Of a stretch of 54,477 nt of DNA, positions 43,767-53,000 are shown piece after piece. How positions within the stretch are numbered: the first letter of the stretch is position 1; each line of letters starts with the position of its first letter. The DNA lies in contig SKOQ01000030.1 in the NCBI GenBank assembly GCA_007119985.1, forward strand, positions 1-54,477. The letters run 5' to 3'. This DNA is from Marinospirillum sp. (GTDB taxonomy: Bacteria; Pseudomonadota; Gammaproteobacteria; Pseudomonadales; Halomonadaceae). Below the pieces are notes generated by a model. The model did not search any database, was not told the DNA's origin, and saw only the letters and a list, made by a program, of their open reading frames with translations. The translations under genes were made by a program, and so were the position numbers.

Positions 43767-44380
43767 TGATCAGCAAGCTCTTCGCCTTTCTTCGCCCAAC
43801 ACAAAGGCAAGAAACCCTTGGCATCGCCGGCTTAGTCTTACTCGGCCTACTCTTGGTCTGGCTCACCCAGCGCCAAGAAAACAGCCTGCCCCGCGCTCAG
43901 CTTCCCGATGAACAGGGTGAACCGGAAGCGGTGATCGAACATCTCTCCCTACGTCACTTTGATGCCAGCGGAAGACTTGAACAAGAAGCTCAGGCGCAGC
44001 AGGCCACACAATATGAAAACCAGCGCCTATGGATGACCCAGCCTCAAGGCATCTCATGGATGCCCTCTGGCCGCTGGGCATGGAGTGCCGAAACAGGCGA
44101 ATGGCAGCAGGAGCAGCTGCTGCTCACAGAAGCTGTCGAGCTGACTCCACTCGACGCCAGCTCGCCCTACCAGCCCAGCCTACTGACTGAGCGCCTCTGG
44201 GTTGATCGCACCACGCAGCGCGCATGGACACCTGATCCCGTCGCTCTCATCAGTCCTGCCGGCCACACCTTAGCCGTTGGCCTTGAGGCCGATCTCGAAA
44301 CAGGCCATCTCCAACTTTTACAAGCCGTTGAGGGTGAATACCTTCTCCTCTCACCGGCATCAGAGGACCCGTTACCATGA
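43766..44380 (+). CDS. lptC: LPS export protein LptC
   Basis: LptC is the bitopic inner-membrane part of the LPS bridge that receives LPS from LptB2FG and hands it to LptA. The ATG at 43766, within TAATG at the kdsC stop, gives 204 residues. An N-terminal helix (LGIAGLVLLGLLLVWL) precedes the beta-jellyroll domain (IEHLSLRHFDASGRLEQEAQA). The sequence is poorly conserved, so topology and position between kdsC and lptA carry weight. It overlaps lptA by 4 bases. Confidence 0.92.
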   Translation: MISKLFAFLRPTQRQETLGIAGLVLLGLLLVWLTQRQENSLPRAQLPDEQGEPEAVIEHLSLRHFDASGRLEQEAQAQQATQYENQRLWMTQPQGISWMPSGRWAWSAETGEWQQEQLLLTEAVELTPLDASSPYQPSLLTERLWVDRTTQRAWTPDPVALISPAGHTLAVGLEADLETGHLQLLQAVEGEYLLLSPASEDPLP

Positions 44381-44901
44381 GCCCTTTTGCAACACGCTGC
44401 GCCTGGATGCTGAGCCTGAGCCTCATCGCCTCCCAAGCCTTGGCACTGCCTGAAGACCGCGAAGCGCCCATTCGCGTCCAAGCACAACAGATGGACTGGC
44501 AGCAGCAAACACAAACAGCCACCTACCGCGGCGATGTTGAAGTCACGCAAGGCGAACTTAAAATCGAAGCCAGCGAGCTGCGCCTGATACGTGGTGCGCA
44601 GGGCGAACTACAGCAGGCCATCGCACAGGGACAAACGCCCTTAGCTTATATGCGTGATCTACCCCAGCTGGATCAGCCTATTGTTGAGGCCTGGGCTGAA
44701 GTCATCGACTATCATCCTGCCAGCGAAACCCTCACCCTCACTGGGCGCGCACGCCTGATTCAGGGCGAAGACGAATTCCAAGGGCATCGCTTGGTTTACC
44801 ATCTCACTACTCAGGATTTACAGGCCGAGCAGGCCCCTGAATCCAGCCCAGCCTCTCGGGTCGAAATCATTCTGACTCCTCAGCGTCGCGAGAACCCCTA
44901 A
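44377..44901 (+). CDS. lptA: Periplasmic LPS-bridge protein LptA
   Basis: LptA oligomerises to form the periplasmic bridge for LPS. The 174-residue product has a Sec signal ending near ALALPED and a beta-jellyroll domain (IRVQAQQMDWQQQTQTATYRG, VEVTQGELKIEASELRL, LTLTGRARLIQGEDEFQGHRLVYHL). It is coupled to lptC (4-base overlap) and lptB (1-base overlap), so the three are made together. Confidence 0.95.
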   Translation: MSPFATRCAWMLSLSLIASQALALPEDREAPIRVQAQQMDWQQQTQTATYRGDVEVTQGELKIEASELRLIRGAQGELQQAIAQGQTPLAYMRDLPQLDQPIVEAWAEVIDYHPASETLTLTGRARLIQGEDEFQGHRLVYHLTTQDLQAEQAPESSPASRVEIILTPQRRENP

Positions 44902-45644
44902 TGTCAAAACCATCGCCCCGCAAACGCCTCAGCGCACAGCACCTGCAAAAAAGCTACAAAAAGCGTCCCGTAGTGCGGGACATCAGCCTTGAAGTCCATC
45001 AAGGCGAAATTGTTGGCTTGCTTGGCCCCAACGGGGCAGGCAAAACCACTTCTTTTTATATGATTGTTGGGCTGGTCAAGGCCGATGGGGGGCAGGTATT
45101 ACTGGATGAACAAGACATCACGGCACTGCCCATGCATGGCCGCGCGCGCGTTGGGCTCGGCTATTTACCACAAGAAGCCTCTATCTTTCGCAAGCTCACC
45201 GTGGAGCAAAATCTGCTGGCCATTCTTCAGCTGCGCAAAGAACTCAATCCCACACAACGCCAACAGCTGGCAGATCAACTCTTAGAAGAGTTTTCGATCA
45301 CCCATATCCGTCACAGCAAGGGAATGAGCCTCTCAGGCGGCGAAAGACGGCGTGTTGAAATTGCACGCGCACTGGCCAATGAGCCAGATTTTATTCTGCT
45401 GGATGAGCCTTTTGCTGGCGTTGATCCGATTTCTGTTGCTGAGATCATGGGCATCATCCGCCAACTGCAAGCCAGAAATATTGGCGTCCTGATCACTGAC
45501 CATAATGTGCGCGAAACGCTCGAAATCTGCGAACGCGCCTACATCGTGAGTGAAGGACAGATCATTGCACAAGGTAATGCAGAACAAATCCTCCATCACC
45601 CTGACGTCCGCCGCGTTTATCTCGGCGAAGGCTTTAAGATTTAA
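44901..45644 (+). CDS. lptB: LPS export ABC transporter ATPase LptB
   Basis: LptB is the ATPase that powers LPS extraction with LptF and LptG, which are not in this window. It has 247 residues: Walker A GPNGAGKT (42-49), Q-loop region, the signature LSGGERRRVEIARAL near 144, Walker B FILLDEPFAGVDP, and the switch TDHNVRETL. The family tail motif YLGEGF is at the C-terminus. It ends the kdsDC-lptCAB group, 249 bases before rpoN. Confidence 0.98.
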   Translation: MSKPSPRKRLSAQHLQKSYKKRPVVRDISLEVHQGEIVGLLGPNGAGKTTSFYMIVGLVKADGGQVLLDEQDITALPMHGRARVGLGYLPQEASIFRKLTVEQNLLAILQLRKELNPTQRQQLADQLLEEFSITHIRHSKGMSLSGGERRRVEIARALANEPDFILLDEPFAGVDPISVAEIMGIIRQLQARNIGVLITDHNVRETLEICERAYIVSEGQIIAQGNAEQILHHPDVRRVYLGEGFKI

Positions 45645-45664
45645 CGCCTCGGGATTTAAAACAC

Positions 45665-45694
45665 TTGAGCGAATGGCATAATAATTGCTATGCT
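45665..45694 (+). promoter_or_regulatory. Promoter candidate upstream of rpoN, sigma-54-like and sigma-70-like elements overlapping
   Basis: TGGCATAATAATTGCT at 45674-45689 matches the -24/-12 consensus TGGCAC-N5-TTGC(A/T) with correct GG-to-GC spacing and one mismatch in the core. A sigma-70-like pair, TTGAGC (45665-45670) and TATGCT (45689-45694) with 18 bases between, overlaps it. Either would leave a leader of about 190 bases before rpoN. Motif match only; expression is not shown. Confidence 0.45.
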
Positions 45695-45735
45695 GACCTT
45701 CGGAGCAGCGCACCCACTCCTTGTAAATGCGCTAA

Positions 45736-45777
45736 TCAATGGAGATGAGTGCATTTGCACACCATTGACGGCGTTTT
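45736..45777 (+). terminator. Hairpin with T-run in the lptB-rpoN gap
   Basis: TCAATGG (45736-45742) pairs with CCATTGA (45762-45768), enclosing a smaller GTGC/GCAC hairpin, and is followed by CGGCGTTTTT. It may terminate the lpt operon, or attenuate transcripts started at the upstream promoter candidate. Confidence 0.5.
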
Positions 45778-45893
45778 TACCAGCCCACTGCTCCCATCTT
45801 TTAAGAATCTCTGATACCTTGGCAATGCCTCGCTCAGAGAAGGCCGGTTGTTGAGGCAGCCACCCTTCCTCTTGCTTTTAGGTTTAGGTCAGC

Positions 45894-47402
45894 ATGTCGA
45901 TGAAACCCAGTCTTGGACTCAATCTTTCGCAAAGCCTTGTGATCACCCCTCAGCTGCAACAGGCCATCTACCTGCTTCAGCTCTCGACATTGGATTTACA
46001 ACAAGAAATACAACAGGCACTTGAGTCCAACCCCTTACTTGAACTCGAAGAGCAAGAGCTCGATGAAGCACCCGCCATCAACAGCCCTTTACAAGATACA
46101 GCCAGCCACCATCAAGAACAGGCGACGAACGACCCCCAAGCTGATCCCGTCTCAACAGACGACTGGCAAGAAACCAGCATTCCCCAAGAACTCGAAATCG
46201 ATACGGCCTGGGATGACATCTATACGCCAGAAACCATGATGGCCGGCTCTGGACAGTACGAAGATGACCGCGAAGACTATGCGCGCGATAGCCAAGCACA
46301 GAGCTTACAAGATCACCTCCTCTGGCAACTCAATCTCAACGTCCATCATGCGCCTGACCGGCTGATAGGCGAAGCCCTCATCGATAGCATTAATAGCGAC
46401 GGCTATCTACTGGAAGACCTAGAAGCCCTCACACTGGCGCTGAAAACACAAGAACCCGATCTGCTTGGCGATCTCGAATACGAAGATGTCCAAGCCGTCT
46501 TAAAGCTGATCCAGCATTTTGATCCTACTGGCGTGGGCGCCCGCGACCTGCGTGAATGCCTACTGCTCCAGCTTGAGCAACTTCCCAGCGGGACACCTTG
46601 GCGCACTGCGGCCTTACGCCTGGCTGATCAATATCTTGAAGTACTGGCCAACCGAGACTACCGCTTCCTACAAAGACGCCTGCGCCTGAATAGCGAAGCT
46701 GAACTCCAGCAGGTCATTCAACTCATCCAATCACTCAACCCAAGACCAGGCAGCAGTATTGAAAGCGAACCCGCCACCTATGTAATCCCTGATCTGCTGG
46801 TTACCCGCACCGAGCTAGGCTGGCGCGTTGAACTCAACCCAGAGAGCCAACCCAAGCTGCGCATTCAATCGCGCTACTCAGACTTAATACGTCGTGCCGA
46901 TAACAGTGACACCAATGTGTACCTTAAGGAGCATCTCAAGGAAGCGCAATGGCTGATCAAAAGCCTGCAAAGCCGCAGCGAGACGCTGCTCAAGGTCGGC
47001 AGCAAGATCGTCGAGCGCCAGCAGGATTTCTTTGAGCATGGCGAAGAGTATATGAAGCCGATGATTTTGGCGGATATCGCCCAAGCGATCGAGATGCATG
47101 AATCCACTATTTCTCGCGCCACCACTCAGAAGTACATGCACACACCCAAGGGTATTTTTGAGCTGAAGTACTTTTTCTCTAGCCATGTCGCAACAGCACA
47201 AGGGGGCGAGGCCTCCTCAACCGCCATTCGCGCGATGCTGAAAAAGCTCATCCATAATGAACCCCCGAAAAAACCGCTTTCAGACAACAAACTCGCCGAG
47301 CTTCTGGCCGAATCAGGCATCCAAATCGCGCGTAGAACCATTGCCAAGTATCGAGAAGCGATGAACATTCCTCCTTCAAGCGAACGCAAGCGTCTCGGCT
47401 AA
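45894..47402 (+). CDS. rpoN: RNA polymerase sigma-54 factor RpoN
   Basis: RpoN directs transcription from -24/-12 promoters with enhancer-binding proteins. The 502-residue product has the glutamine-rich region I (LSQSLVITPQLQQAIYLLQLSTLDLQQEIQQAL), an acidic region II (about 50-130), the core-binding region III, the HTH (LADIAQAIEMHESTISRATTQKY) and the RpoN box ARRTIAKYRE. The ATG at 45894 has AGGT just upstream. It is followed by hpf-ptsN-rapZ-ptsO, the standard rpoN cluster. Confidence 0.98.
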   Translation: MSMKPSLGLNLSQSLVITPQLQQAIYLLQLSTLDLQQEIQQALESNPLLELEEQELDEAPAINSPLQDTASHHQEQATNDPQADPVSTDDWQETSIPQELEIDTAWDDIYTPETMMAGSGQYEDDREDYARDSQAQSLQDHLLWQLNLNVHHAPDRLIGEALIDSINSDGYLLEDLEALTLALKTQEPDLLGDLEYEDVQAVLKLIQHFDPTGVGARDLRECLLLQLEQLPSGTPWRTAALRLADQYLEVLANRDYRFLQRRLRLNSEAELQQVIQLIQSLNPRPGSSIESEPATYVIPDLLVTRTELGWRVELNPESQPKLRIQSRYSDLIRRADNSDTNVYLKEHLKEAQWLIKSLQSRSETLLKVGSKIVERQQDFFEHGEEYMKPMILADIAQAIEMHESTISRATTQKYMHTPKGIFELKYFFSSHVATAQGGEASSTAIRAMLKKLIHNEPPKKPLSDNKLAELLAESGIQIARRTIAKYREAMNIPPSSERKRLG

Positions 47403-47460
47403 TGATGCAGCTCTATTTTTGTCAAGTGATATTTTTAACCCTTCATCGACCAGCAAGGCT

Positions 47461-47487
47461 TTGCTTTCATTGAAAAAGGGTTACAAT
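47461..47487 (+). promoter_or_regulatory. Promoter candidate for hpf
   Basis: TACAAT (47482-47487) is preceded at 15-16 bases by TTGCTT or TTTGCT. The hpf start lies about 36 bases further, with AAGGAG (47510-47515) between. The site allows hpf and downstream genes to be expressed apart from rpoN. Confidence 0.5.
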
Positions 47488-47522
47488 GAAATTTCATGCT
47501 ACTCAAGACAAGGAGCTTTCTT

Positions 47523-47828
47523 ATGCAAATGAACATCACTGGACATCACGTAGAACTGACAACTGCCTTGCGTGAATATGTTGAAACTAAATTTGCCAAG
47601 TTGGAACGCCATTTTGACCAGATCACCAATGTGCAAGTCACGCTGACTGTTGATAAGCTCCGTCAAATTGCTGAAGCCACTTTGAATGTGGCTGGTGGAG
47701 AAATTCATGCCAGCGGTGAGACCGAAGACATGTACGCCGCTATCGACCAGCTGATTGATAAACTCGACCGCCAGCTGATCAAGCATAAAGAAAAGAACCA
47801 AGCTCGCCTGCAAGGCGCCACCCACTAA
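47523..47828 (+). CDS. hpf: Ribosome hibernation promoting factor HPF, short form
   Basis: HPF binds the decoding region of idle ribosomes and promotes 100S dimers. The ATG at 47523 (AAGGAG 7 bases upstream) gives 101 residues starting MQMNITGHHVELTTALREYVETKFAKLERHF, the short form lacking the dimerising C-terminal domain. A longer frame from 47496 is rejected. It lies between rpoN and ptsN, as in E. coli. Confidence 0.96.
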   Translation: MQMNITGHHVELTTALREYVETKFAKLERHFDQITNVQVTLTVDKLRQIAEATLNVAGGEIHASGETEDMYAAIDQLIDKLDRQLIKHKEKNQARLQGATH

Positions 47829-47848
47829 TTATTGCTGCCCTACCCGAT

Positions 47849-48319
47849 ATGCCACTTAATGATATCTTGACCCTCGAGCGCACCCTAGCAGGGGTGCCTG
47901 GAGGGAGCAAAAAACGAGTTCTTGAATACTTCAGCCGCTTTATTGCCCAGCAGATCCCACAGCTGGATGCGGAAGAGGTGTTTTCAAGTCTCATTGCCCG
48001 CGAAAGGCTGGGCAGTACAGGTATCGGGCAGGGCATCGCCTTGCCTCATTGTCGTATGCGCCACTGCTCCGAAGCCGTGGGCACTTTCATTCGCTTACGC
48101 GACAAGATCGATTTTGATGCGCTTGATGGCCAACCTGTTGACCTGATCTTCGTACTGCTGGTACCAGAAGAGGCCAATGAAGCCCATTTGCAAACTCTCG
48201 CTGAGCTAGCACAAAAGTTCTCTGACGAAGATCTGCGCAAAGCCTTACGCAAAACAGATGTCGCCGAACAGCTACACCAGCTCATTACTTCGCCCCTAGA
48301 CGCATCCAGTTCTGGGTAG
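47849..48319 (+). CDS. ptsN: Nitrogen PTS enzyme IIA PtsN
   Basis: PtsN is the terminal phosphoacceptor of the nitrogen PTS, a regulator of potassium and nitrogen-related functions. The 156-residue EIIA (mannitol/fructose-type) domain has the active-site histidine in ALPHCRM (H67). The upstream GSTGIGQGIALPH and downstream DLIFVLLVPEEANEAHLQTLAELAQ segments are typical. It works with NPr, encoded two genes downstream. Confidence 0.97.
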   Translation: MPLNDILTLERTLAGVPGGSKKRVLEYFSRFIAQQIPQLDAEEVFSSLIARERLGSTGIGQGIALPHCRMRHCSEAVGTFIRLRDKIDFDALDGQPVDLIFVLLVPEEANEAHLQTLAELAQKFSDEDLRKALRKTDVAEQLHQLITSPLDASSSG

Positions 48320-48344
48320 GCTTTTAGATCAGGGGAGGGGCAGC

Positions 48345-49205
48345 ATGCAACTAGTGATTATTAGTGGTCGCTCAGGGTCAGGCAAAAGTGCCGCGCTGCA
48401 TGCACTAGAAGATCTGGGCTACTATGCCATAGACAACCTCCCCGCCAGCCTACTCATGCCTCTGGTGCAACAGCATCAACACCAGCTCAAGCGACTTGCA
48501 GTCAGTATTGATGCGCGCAATCTGCCGAGCGATTTAATCGCCTTCCCGAACATCTTGCAAGACCTTGCCCAAAGTGGCATTCAATGGCATCTGGTTTATC
48601 TCAATGCCAGCGCCAAAACATTGATGGAACGCTTCTCTGCCACACGGCGACGTCATCCTCTGACCCGAGATGGGCAACTGTCTTTATTTGAAGCCATTGA
48701 AGAAGAACAAAGCCTGCTCGATCCTCTAGCCAGTTTGGCAAGCACCACCTTTGATACCACACGCCTCAGCGTCCATGAGCTGCGCAGCTGTATTACCCAG
48801 CAGGTGGGTGCCACCAAGCAGCAGCAGACCACCTTACTTTTTCAATCCTTTGGCTTTAAGCGCGGCGTTCCCTTGGATGCAGACCTCCTCTTTGATGTCC
48901 GCTGCCTGCCCAATCCCTACTGGGACCCAAGCTTGCGTCAACTCACCGGCCTCGATGCTGATGTGCAGACTTTCTTGGCGGCCCATGAGACCACCCAAGC
49001 TATGCAAGCCTCGATTCGTACCTTTATACAGACTTGGCTGCAACCCTATATTGATAGTAACCGTAGCTATATTACCGTCGGCATTGGCTGTACAGGTGGC
49101 CAACATCGTTCAGTTTATCTGGCCGAGCAGCTAGGACGCGACTTTGCACCCTTGCATACAGATGTTAAAGTACGCCACCGTGATTTACCGTCCGCAACAA
49201 GCTAA
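48345..49205 (+). CDS. rapZ: RNase adaptor and nucleotide-binding protein RapZ
   Basis: RapZ in E. coli directs RNase E to the small RNA GlmZ and so controls glucosamine-6-phosphate synthesis. The 286-residue product has Walker A GRSGSGKS (8-15), the DNLPASLL segment, LVYLNASAKTLMERFSATRRRHPL, and the C-terminal FDVRCLPNPYWDPSLRQLTG and TVGIGCTGGQHRSVYLAEQL. Whether GlmZ exists here cannot be judged. It precedes ptsO. Confidence 0.97.
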   Translation: MQLVIISGRSGSGKSAALHALEDLGYYAIDNLPASLLMPLVQQHQHQLKRLAVSIDARNLPSDLIAFPNILQDLAQSGIQWHLVYLNASAKTLMERFSATRRRHPLTRDGQLSLFEAIEEEQSLLDPLASLASTTFDTTRLSVHELRSCITQQVGATKQQQTTLLFQSFGFKRGVPLDADLLFDVRCLPNPYWDPSLRQLTGLDADVQTFLAAHETTQAMQASIRTFIQTWLQPYIDSNRSYITVGIGCTGGQHRSVYLAEQLGRDFAPLHTDVKVRHRDLPSATS

Positions 49206-49255
49206 AACGCCATCGGTTGAATCCATTCCAGTCCGCTCCTAGTGTGAAGAACACC

Positions 49256-49525
49256 ATGATTGAAAAGAAAATCACGCTGATCAACAAGCGTGGGCTCCAT
49301 GCACGTGCAGCGACTAAAGTTGTACAATGTTGCCAACCCTTTGCCGCCAAAACGGAAATCTGTCTTAATAACAAGATCGCCAGCACACGCAATATCATGC
49401 AATTGCTGATGTTGGCCGCCCCTTGTGGCACTGAAATCAGCCTCCGCGCGGATGGCGAAGATGAACAAGCTGCCATGCAGGCCCTAGAGCAGCTTATACT
49501 TGATCGATTTGACGAGGAAGACTAA
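49256..49525 (+). CDS. ptsO: Phosphocarrier NPr of the nitrogen PTS
   Basis: NPr carries phosphate from EI-Ntr to PtsN. The ATG at 49256 gives 89 residues starting MIEKKITLINKRGLHARAATK, with the phosphoryl histidine H15 in the conserved GLHARA. A longer frame beginning at a TTG (49217) adds 13 residues that are not part of the HPr fold. An NIMQLLML segment stands where HPr has its regulatory serine loop. It ends 5 bases before darP. Confidence 0.96.
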   Translation: MIEKKITLINKRGLHARAATKVVQCCQPFAAKTEICLNNKIASTRNIMQLLMLAAPCGTEISLRADGEDEQAAMQALEQLILDRFDEED

Positions 49526-49530
49526 GTCAC

Positions 49531-50049
49531 ATGTCAGCCCCCCAGCAGGATACCCATGAGGACTTAGGTCCGAGTAAGAGTGAACTCAAACGCCAAGCCC
49601 TCGCCCTGCAAGAGCTCGGAAAAAAACTGCTTGATTTGAACAAAGACCAGCTCAAGCAGCTGCCTTTAGATGAGAATCTACGTGACAGTTTGCGCGAGTA
49701 TCATCGCATTAAATCTCATGAAGCCAGACGCCGTCTTCTCCAGCGGATTGGCAAGCTACTCCGCTCTGCCGAGCACGAGCAGATTCAACTGGGCGTGGAT
49801 CGTTTTGATGCCAGTTCGGATGCCTATGCGCAGCATTTTCAACAACTTGAGCATTGGCGCGAGCGTTTAATCGTGGACGACAGCGCCTTACAAGAATTTG
49901 TTGCCCTCTGGCCTGAGTGTGAAGTTCAGCTGCTACGCCAGCTCATTCGTAACGCACGCAAAGAGCGCGAAGAAGAAAAGCCACCCGCACAAGCACGTAA
50001 ACTCTTTCGTTTCTTGCGCGATCTAGCCGAAAAACCTCAGCAAGCCTAG
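49531..50049 (+). CDS. darP: Ribosome-associated protein DarP (YjgA, DUF615)
   Basis: DarP associates with 50S assembly intermediates. The 172-residue, highly charged helical protein has the family segments GPSKSELKRQALALQELGKKLLDL, REYHRIKSHEARRRLLQRIGKLLR and LIRNARKEREEEKPPAQARKLFRFLRDL. It ends the plus-strand operon and is convergent with yhdP, with only 12 bases between and no terminator visible. Confidence 0.95.
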   Translation: MSAPQQDTHEDLGPSKSELKRQALALQELGKKLLDLNKDQLKQLPLDENLRDSLREYHRIKSHEARRRLLQRIGKLLRSAEHEQIQLGVDRFDASSDAYAQHFQQLEHWRERLIVDDSALQEFVALWPECEVQLLRQLIRNARKEREEEKPPAQARKLFRFLRDLAEKPQQA

Positions 50050-50061
50050 CCACAAGGCCGC

Positions 50062-53000
50062 TTAAAACAGACTTTGCAAACGAATATCTGGGTCGGCTAA
50101 CGGCCCAGTAATGCGATAATGGGCTTGGCTCAGATTATCGAGCAATCCCCCAACCGAGCGCTGCACCAACCACAGCACCAACCCCACCTGAGGCGCGCCC
50201 GCTAAAACAGCGGCTAAGGGAAGGGTTTGCCCAACTGGCAGCACCAAACTCATCTCCTGGTCTAGGGTCTGTTCGATCAAATCGATCTCGCCTCTGAGCG
50301 TCAAACGCGGTACAGCACTGGTCATCACCAACGGGCTTTCTGTTGTGACCCGCCCCTCAGTTAGGCGATAGCGCCCTTGAACTCGCTCATAAGCAAAACC
50401 TTGCTCAGTCACATCAGAAAAATCGAGCTGTAAACGCCTCAGCAGGCGAACAGGATTCAAGAGCGCCAAAAGACGGCTCGCCTCTCGTGCCCCTCCTTCA
50501 ACCTGCGGGAAGCGCCCTTGGCGCAGATCTACGTTCAACTGGGCCTGCAAGGCATACAAGGAAAAGGCCGCTGGAGACCCAGCCCAATGACCCGTCATAC
50601 TGAGATCATGTTGCCGACTGGTGACACTGGCTGGCTGAGCAAGCAATGCGCTGAGTGCCGGTGCCACATCCTCTCCCGCCAGCTGAAAAGAAAACTGGGT
50701 TTGCTCGCGAGCACGATCCCAATGGACATGCCCCAAAAGCCGGCTGGATTCAAGCCGACCCTGAGCCTCGACCTGCCAGCCTTGGGTCGAAGTTAAGGGG
50801 CGCAGTTGTGCCTGCCACTGACCTAGCTGACGCTGACCCCAGCGCAGATCACCTAGCGTGAGATCAATATTGGGCAGCGCCAAGACACCTAGTTCCGCCC
50901 AAGGATCTTCAAATGGCTGAGCAGCCAAGGCTGCACGCCGCTCCCCCGGCGCTTGCTCTATCGGCTCATCAGGATCAGCAACGTGATCAGGCCAATGCAG
51001 GTAATCGATCTCAAGCTGCCACGGCTGCGCTCTGATCAACTGATAGGCTTCACCCTCTGACTCTGTCGCTATCCAACGCACGCGCCACAAATCGGCCTGC
51101 TGCTCGCCTTCCAGCTGAACAGCCTGCAAGCATCTCTGTTGATAGCAAAGCTGCCCCAGCTCAGCTTGAAGCCGATATTCCCAAGCGGTGGTTTCTGTTC
51201 CTTCAGTGCGAATCAATCCATCCGATTCGAGGCGTTGATACCAATCCCAGTAAGGTGCTAGATCAAGAACCGGCTGCGCAACTGAGATCATAAACTGCCC
51301 CTCGGCTAGGTCTAAATTCTCCGCTGCAGCAGCAGTCTCACCCCAAGCCAAATGTAAAGCAGGCCGCTCAGCATCAAGCCAAGCGGCTAAAGCCAACGCC
51401 TCACCTAACGCAAGATCCAGTCGCCAAGGTGCCTGCGTGAAATCAATGTTCAAGGCCAAAGGCAAGGCAAGATCACTGGCCTTAGAAAAAGAGGCCGGGC
51501 CTGACCAGCTCCATCCCAGCAGATCACTTTCTAAAGCCAGACTCAGCTGCTGCGGTGTCCAAGAGAGCACGCCCGAGACAGAGGTCTGCCCTTCCACGCC
51601 CACCACAGGAGGGCGACGTACAACCTCAGTGATCATAGTCGGCTCTAAGCCATCCAGAGTCCAGCGCAGCTGCCAGGGGTCTTGGCCACCAAAGTGTACA
51701 TCGACAGGGACCTCGCCCCAATGCGCAGTCAAGCCAGAGCTTGACAAGCCCCGATGCCAGTCAAAGACCAGATCACCCTGCACAGCATCGAGCTGTATCT
51801 GAAGATCAGGCCAGACCAACTGCCCTTGCTGAATGACGGCTTCTAGCCTGAGATCAGTGACCACTTCACTCTGTGCAAAATCGAGCTGCAAGGCAAAATC
51901 ACCATCAGCCACACCATGGTAATCCCAGCTGGACAATAGACTAGGCACCCACTGACGCAGCGGCGTGCTGTGCATCCAGCGAGGCCAATAACGCAGGTCT
52001 GCTTGCCAGTGCGTCTGCAGATCCAAGCGCAAACCAGCCTCTGTGACCTGCCCCGCAATTCGCACATCACTGAGATCGAGACCCGCGAGGTGGCCACGGG
52101 GCAAATCAATCGCTAAATAATCATCACGCCAACGTATCTGGCCCGCCAGCTGTTCAGCTTGTGGCCACTGCGGATCAAAATCCAGCGCAACAGCCTCGAC
52201 ATCCAAGGCCAACTGCACCGTCAGCGGCAAGCCGGCTCCCAGATGGCCGCTCATTAAATAAGCCCCTTGACGCACTCGACCACCTTGAATACTCGCATCC
52301 AACCAGTTCATCAAGGTCTCAGGCAACAAACGCCCTGGCACTAGACGAGCATACTGAGCCGCTTGAGCTTCAGCCAACCCAAGGTTTAAATAGAAGTGGG
52401 GCTCGCCTTCTTCGGGGATCAGCAAGGCGAACTCACCTCGAACCTGCGTGGCATCAAGCCCCTCCTCAGCCGCTAGATGCACTTCCAGCGGCTGCCCCAG
52501 CACCAACCAGCCCGTCTCCTGCTGCTGCCAAGCCACTCGCCCCCAAGCCGCATCCACAGGCCAGGTTCGAGTATAAAACTGCGGAAAACCAAAATGCAGT
52601 GGCGCTCCTTGCAAATCCACCCAACCCCGATCCGGTTGCAACCAGAGCTGTCCGATCACCCCTTGGGCCTCGGGCGCACCAGCCCAAGCGGCGACCCCCA
52701 CCTGATCTAAGGCTGCACTCAAGCGCCATGCACTGAGCTGATCACGCGGAGCCTGCCACACCAGCTGTTCTAAGCGGCCTTCGAGCGCAAGATCCTTCAG
52801 CAGCGGGTCAAGAGCCGTCGGCATCAGGGCAAAGTGGTCCAAAAAGGGAGTAATCAGACTTAAATCTATTGCCTCCATGCGCAGAAGCGCCTGCTCTGCA
52901 TCCAACTGTATGGACCCTCGCCAATCAAGAGCAGCACCATCCAGCAGGCCATCTTCTAGTACCCAGTCTAAGCGCTGAATTACATCTGAGCGCTGCCATT

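Noticed and set aside
52161..52736. Plus-strand open frame of 191 codons inside yhdP
   Set aside because: It is antisense to a clearly coding, full-length yhdP frame, is proline- and alanine-rich as expected from complemented coding sequence, and has no ribosome-binding site or family match.
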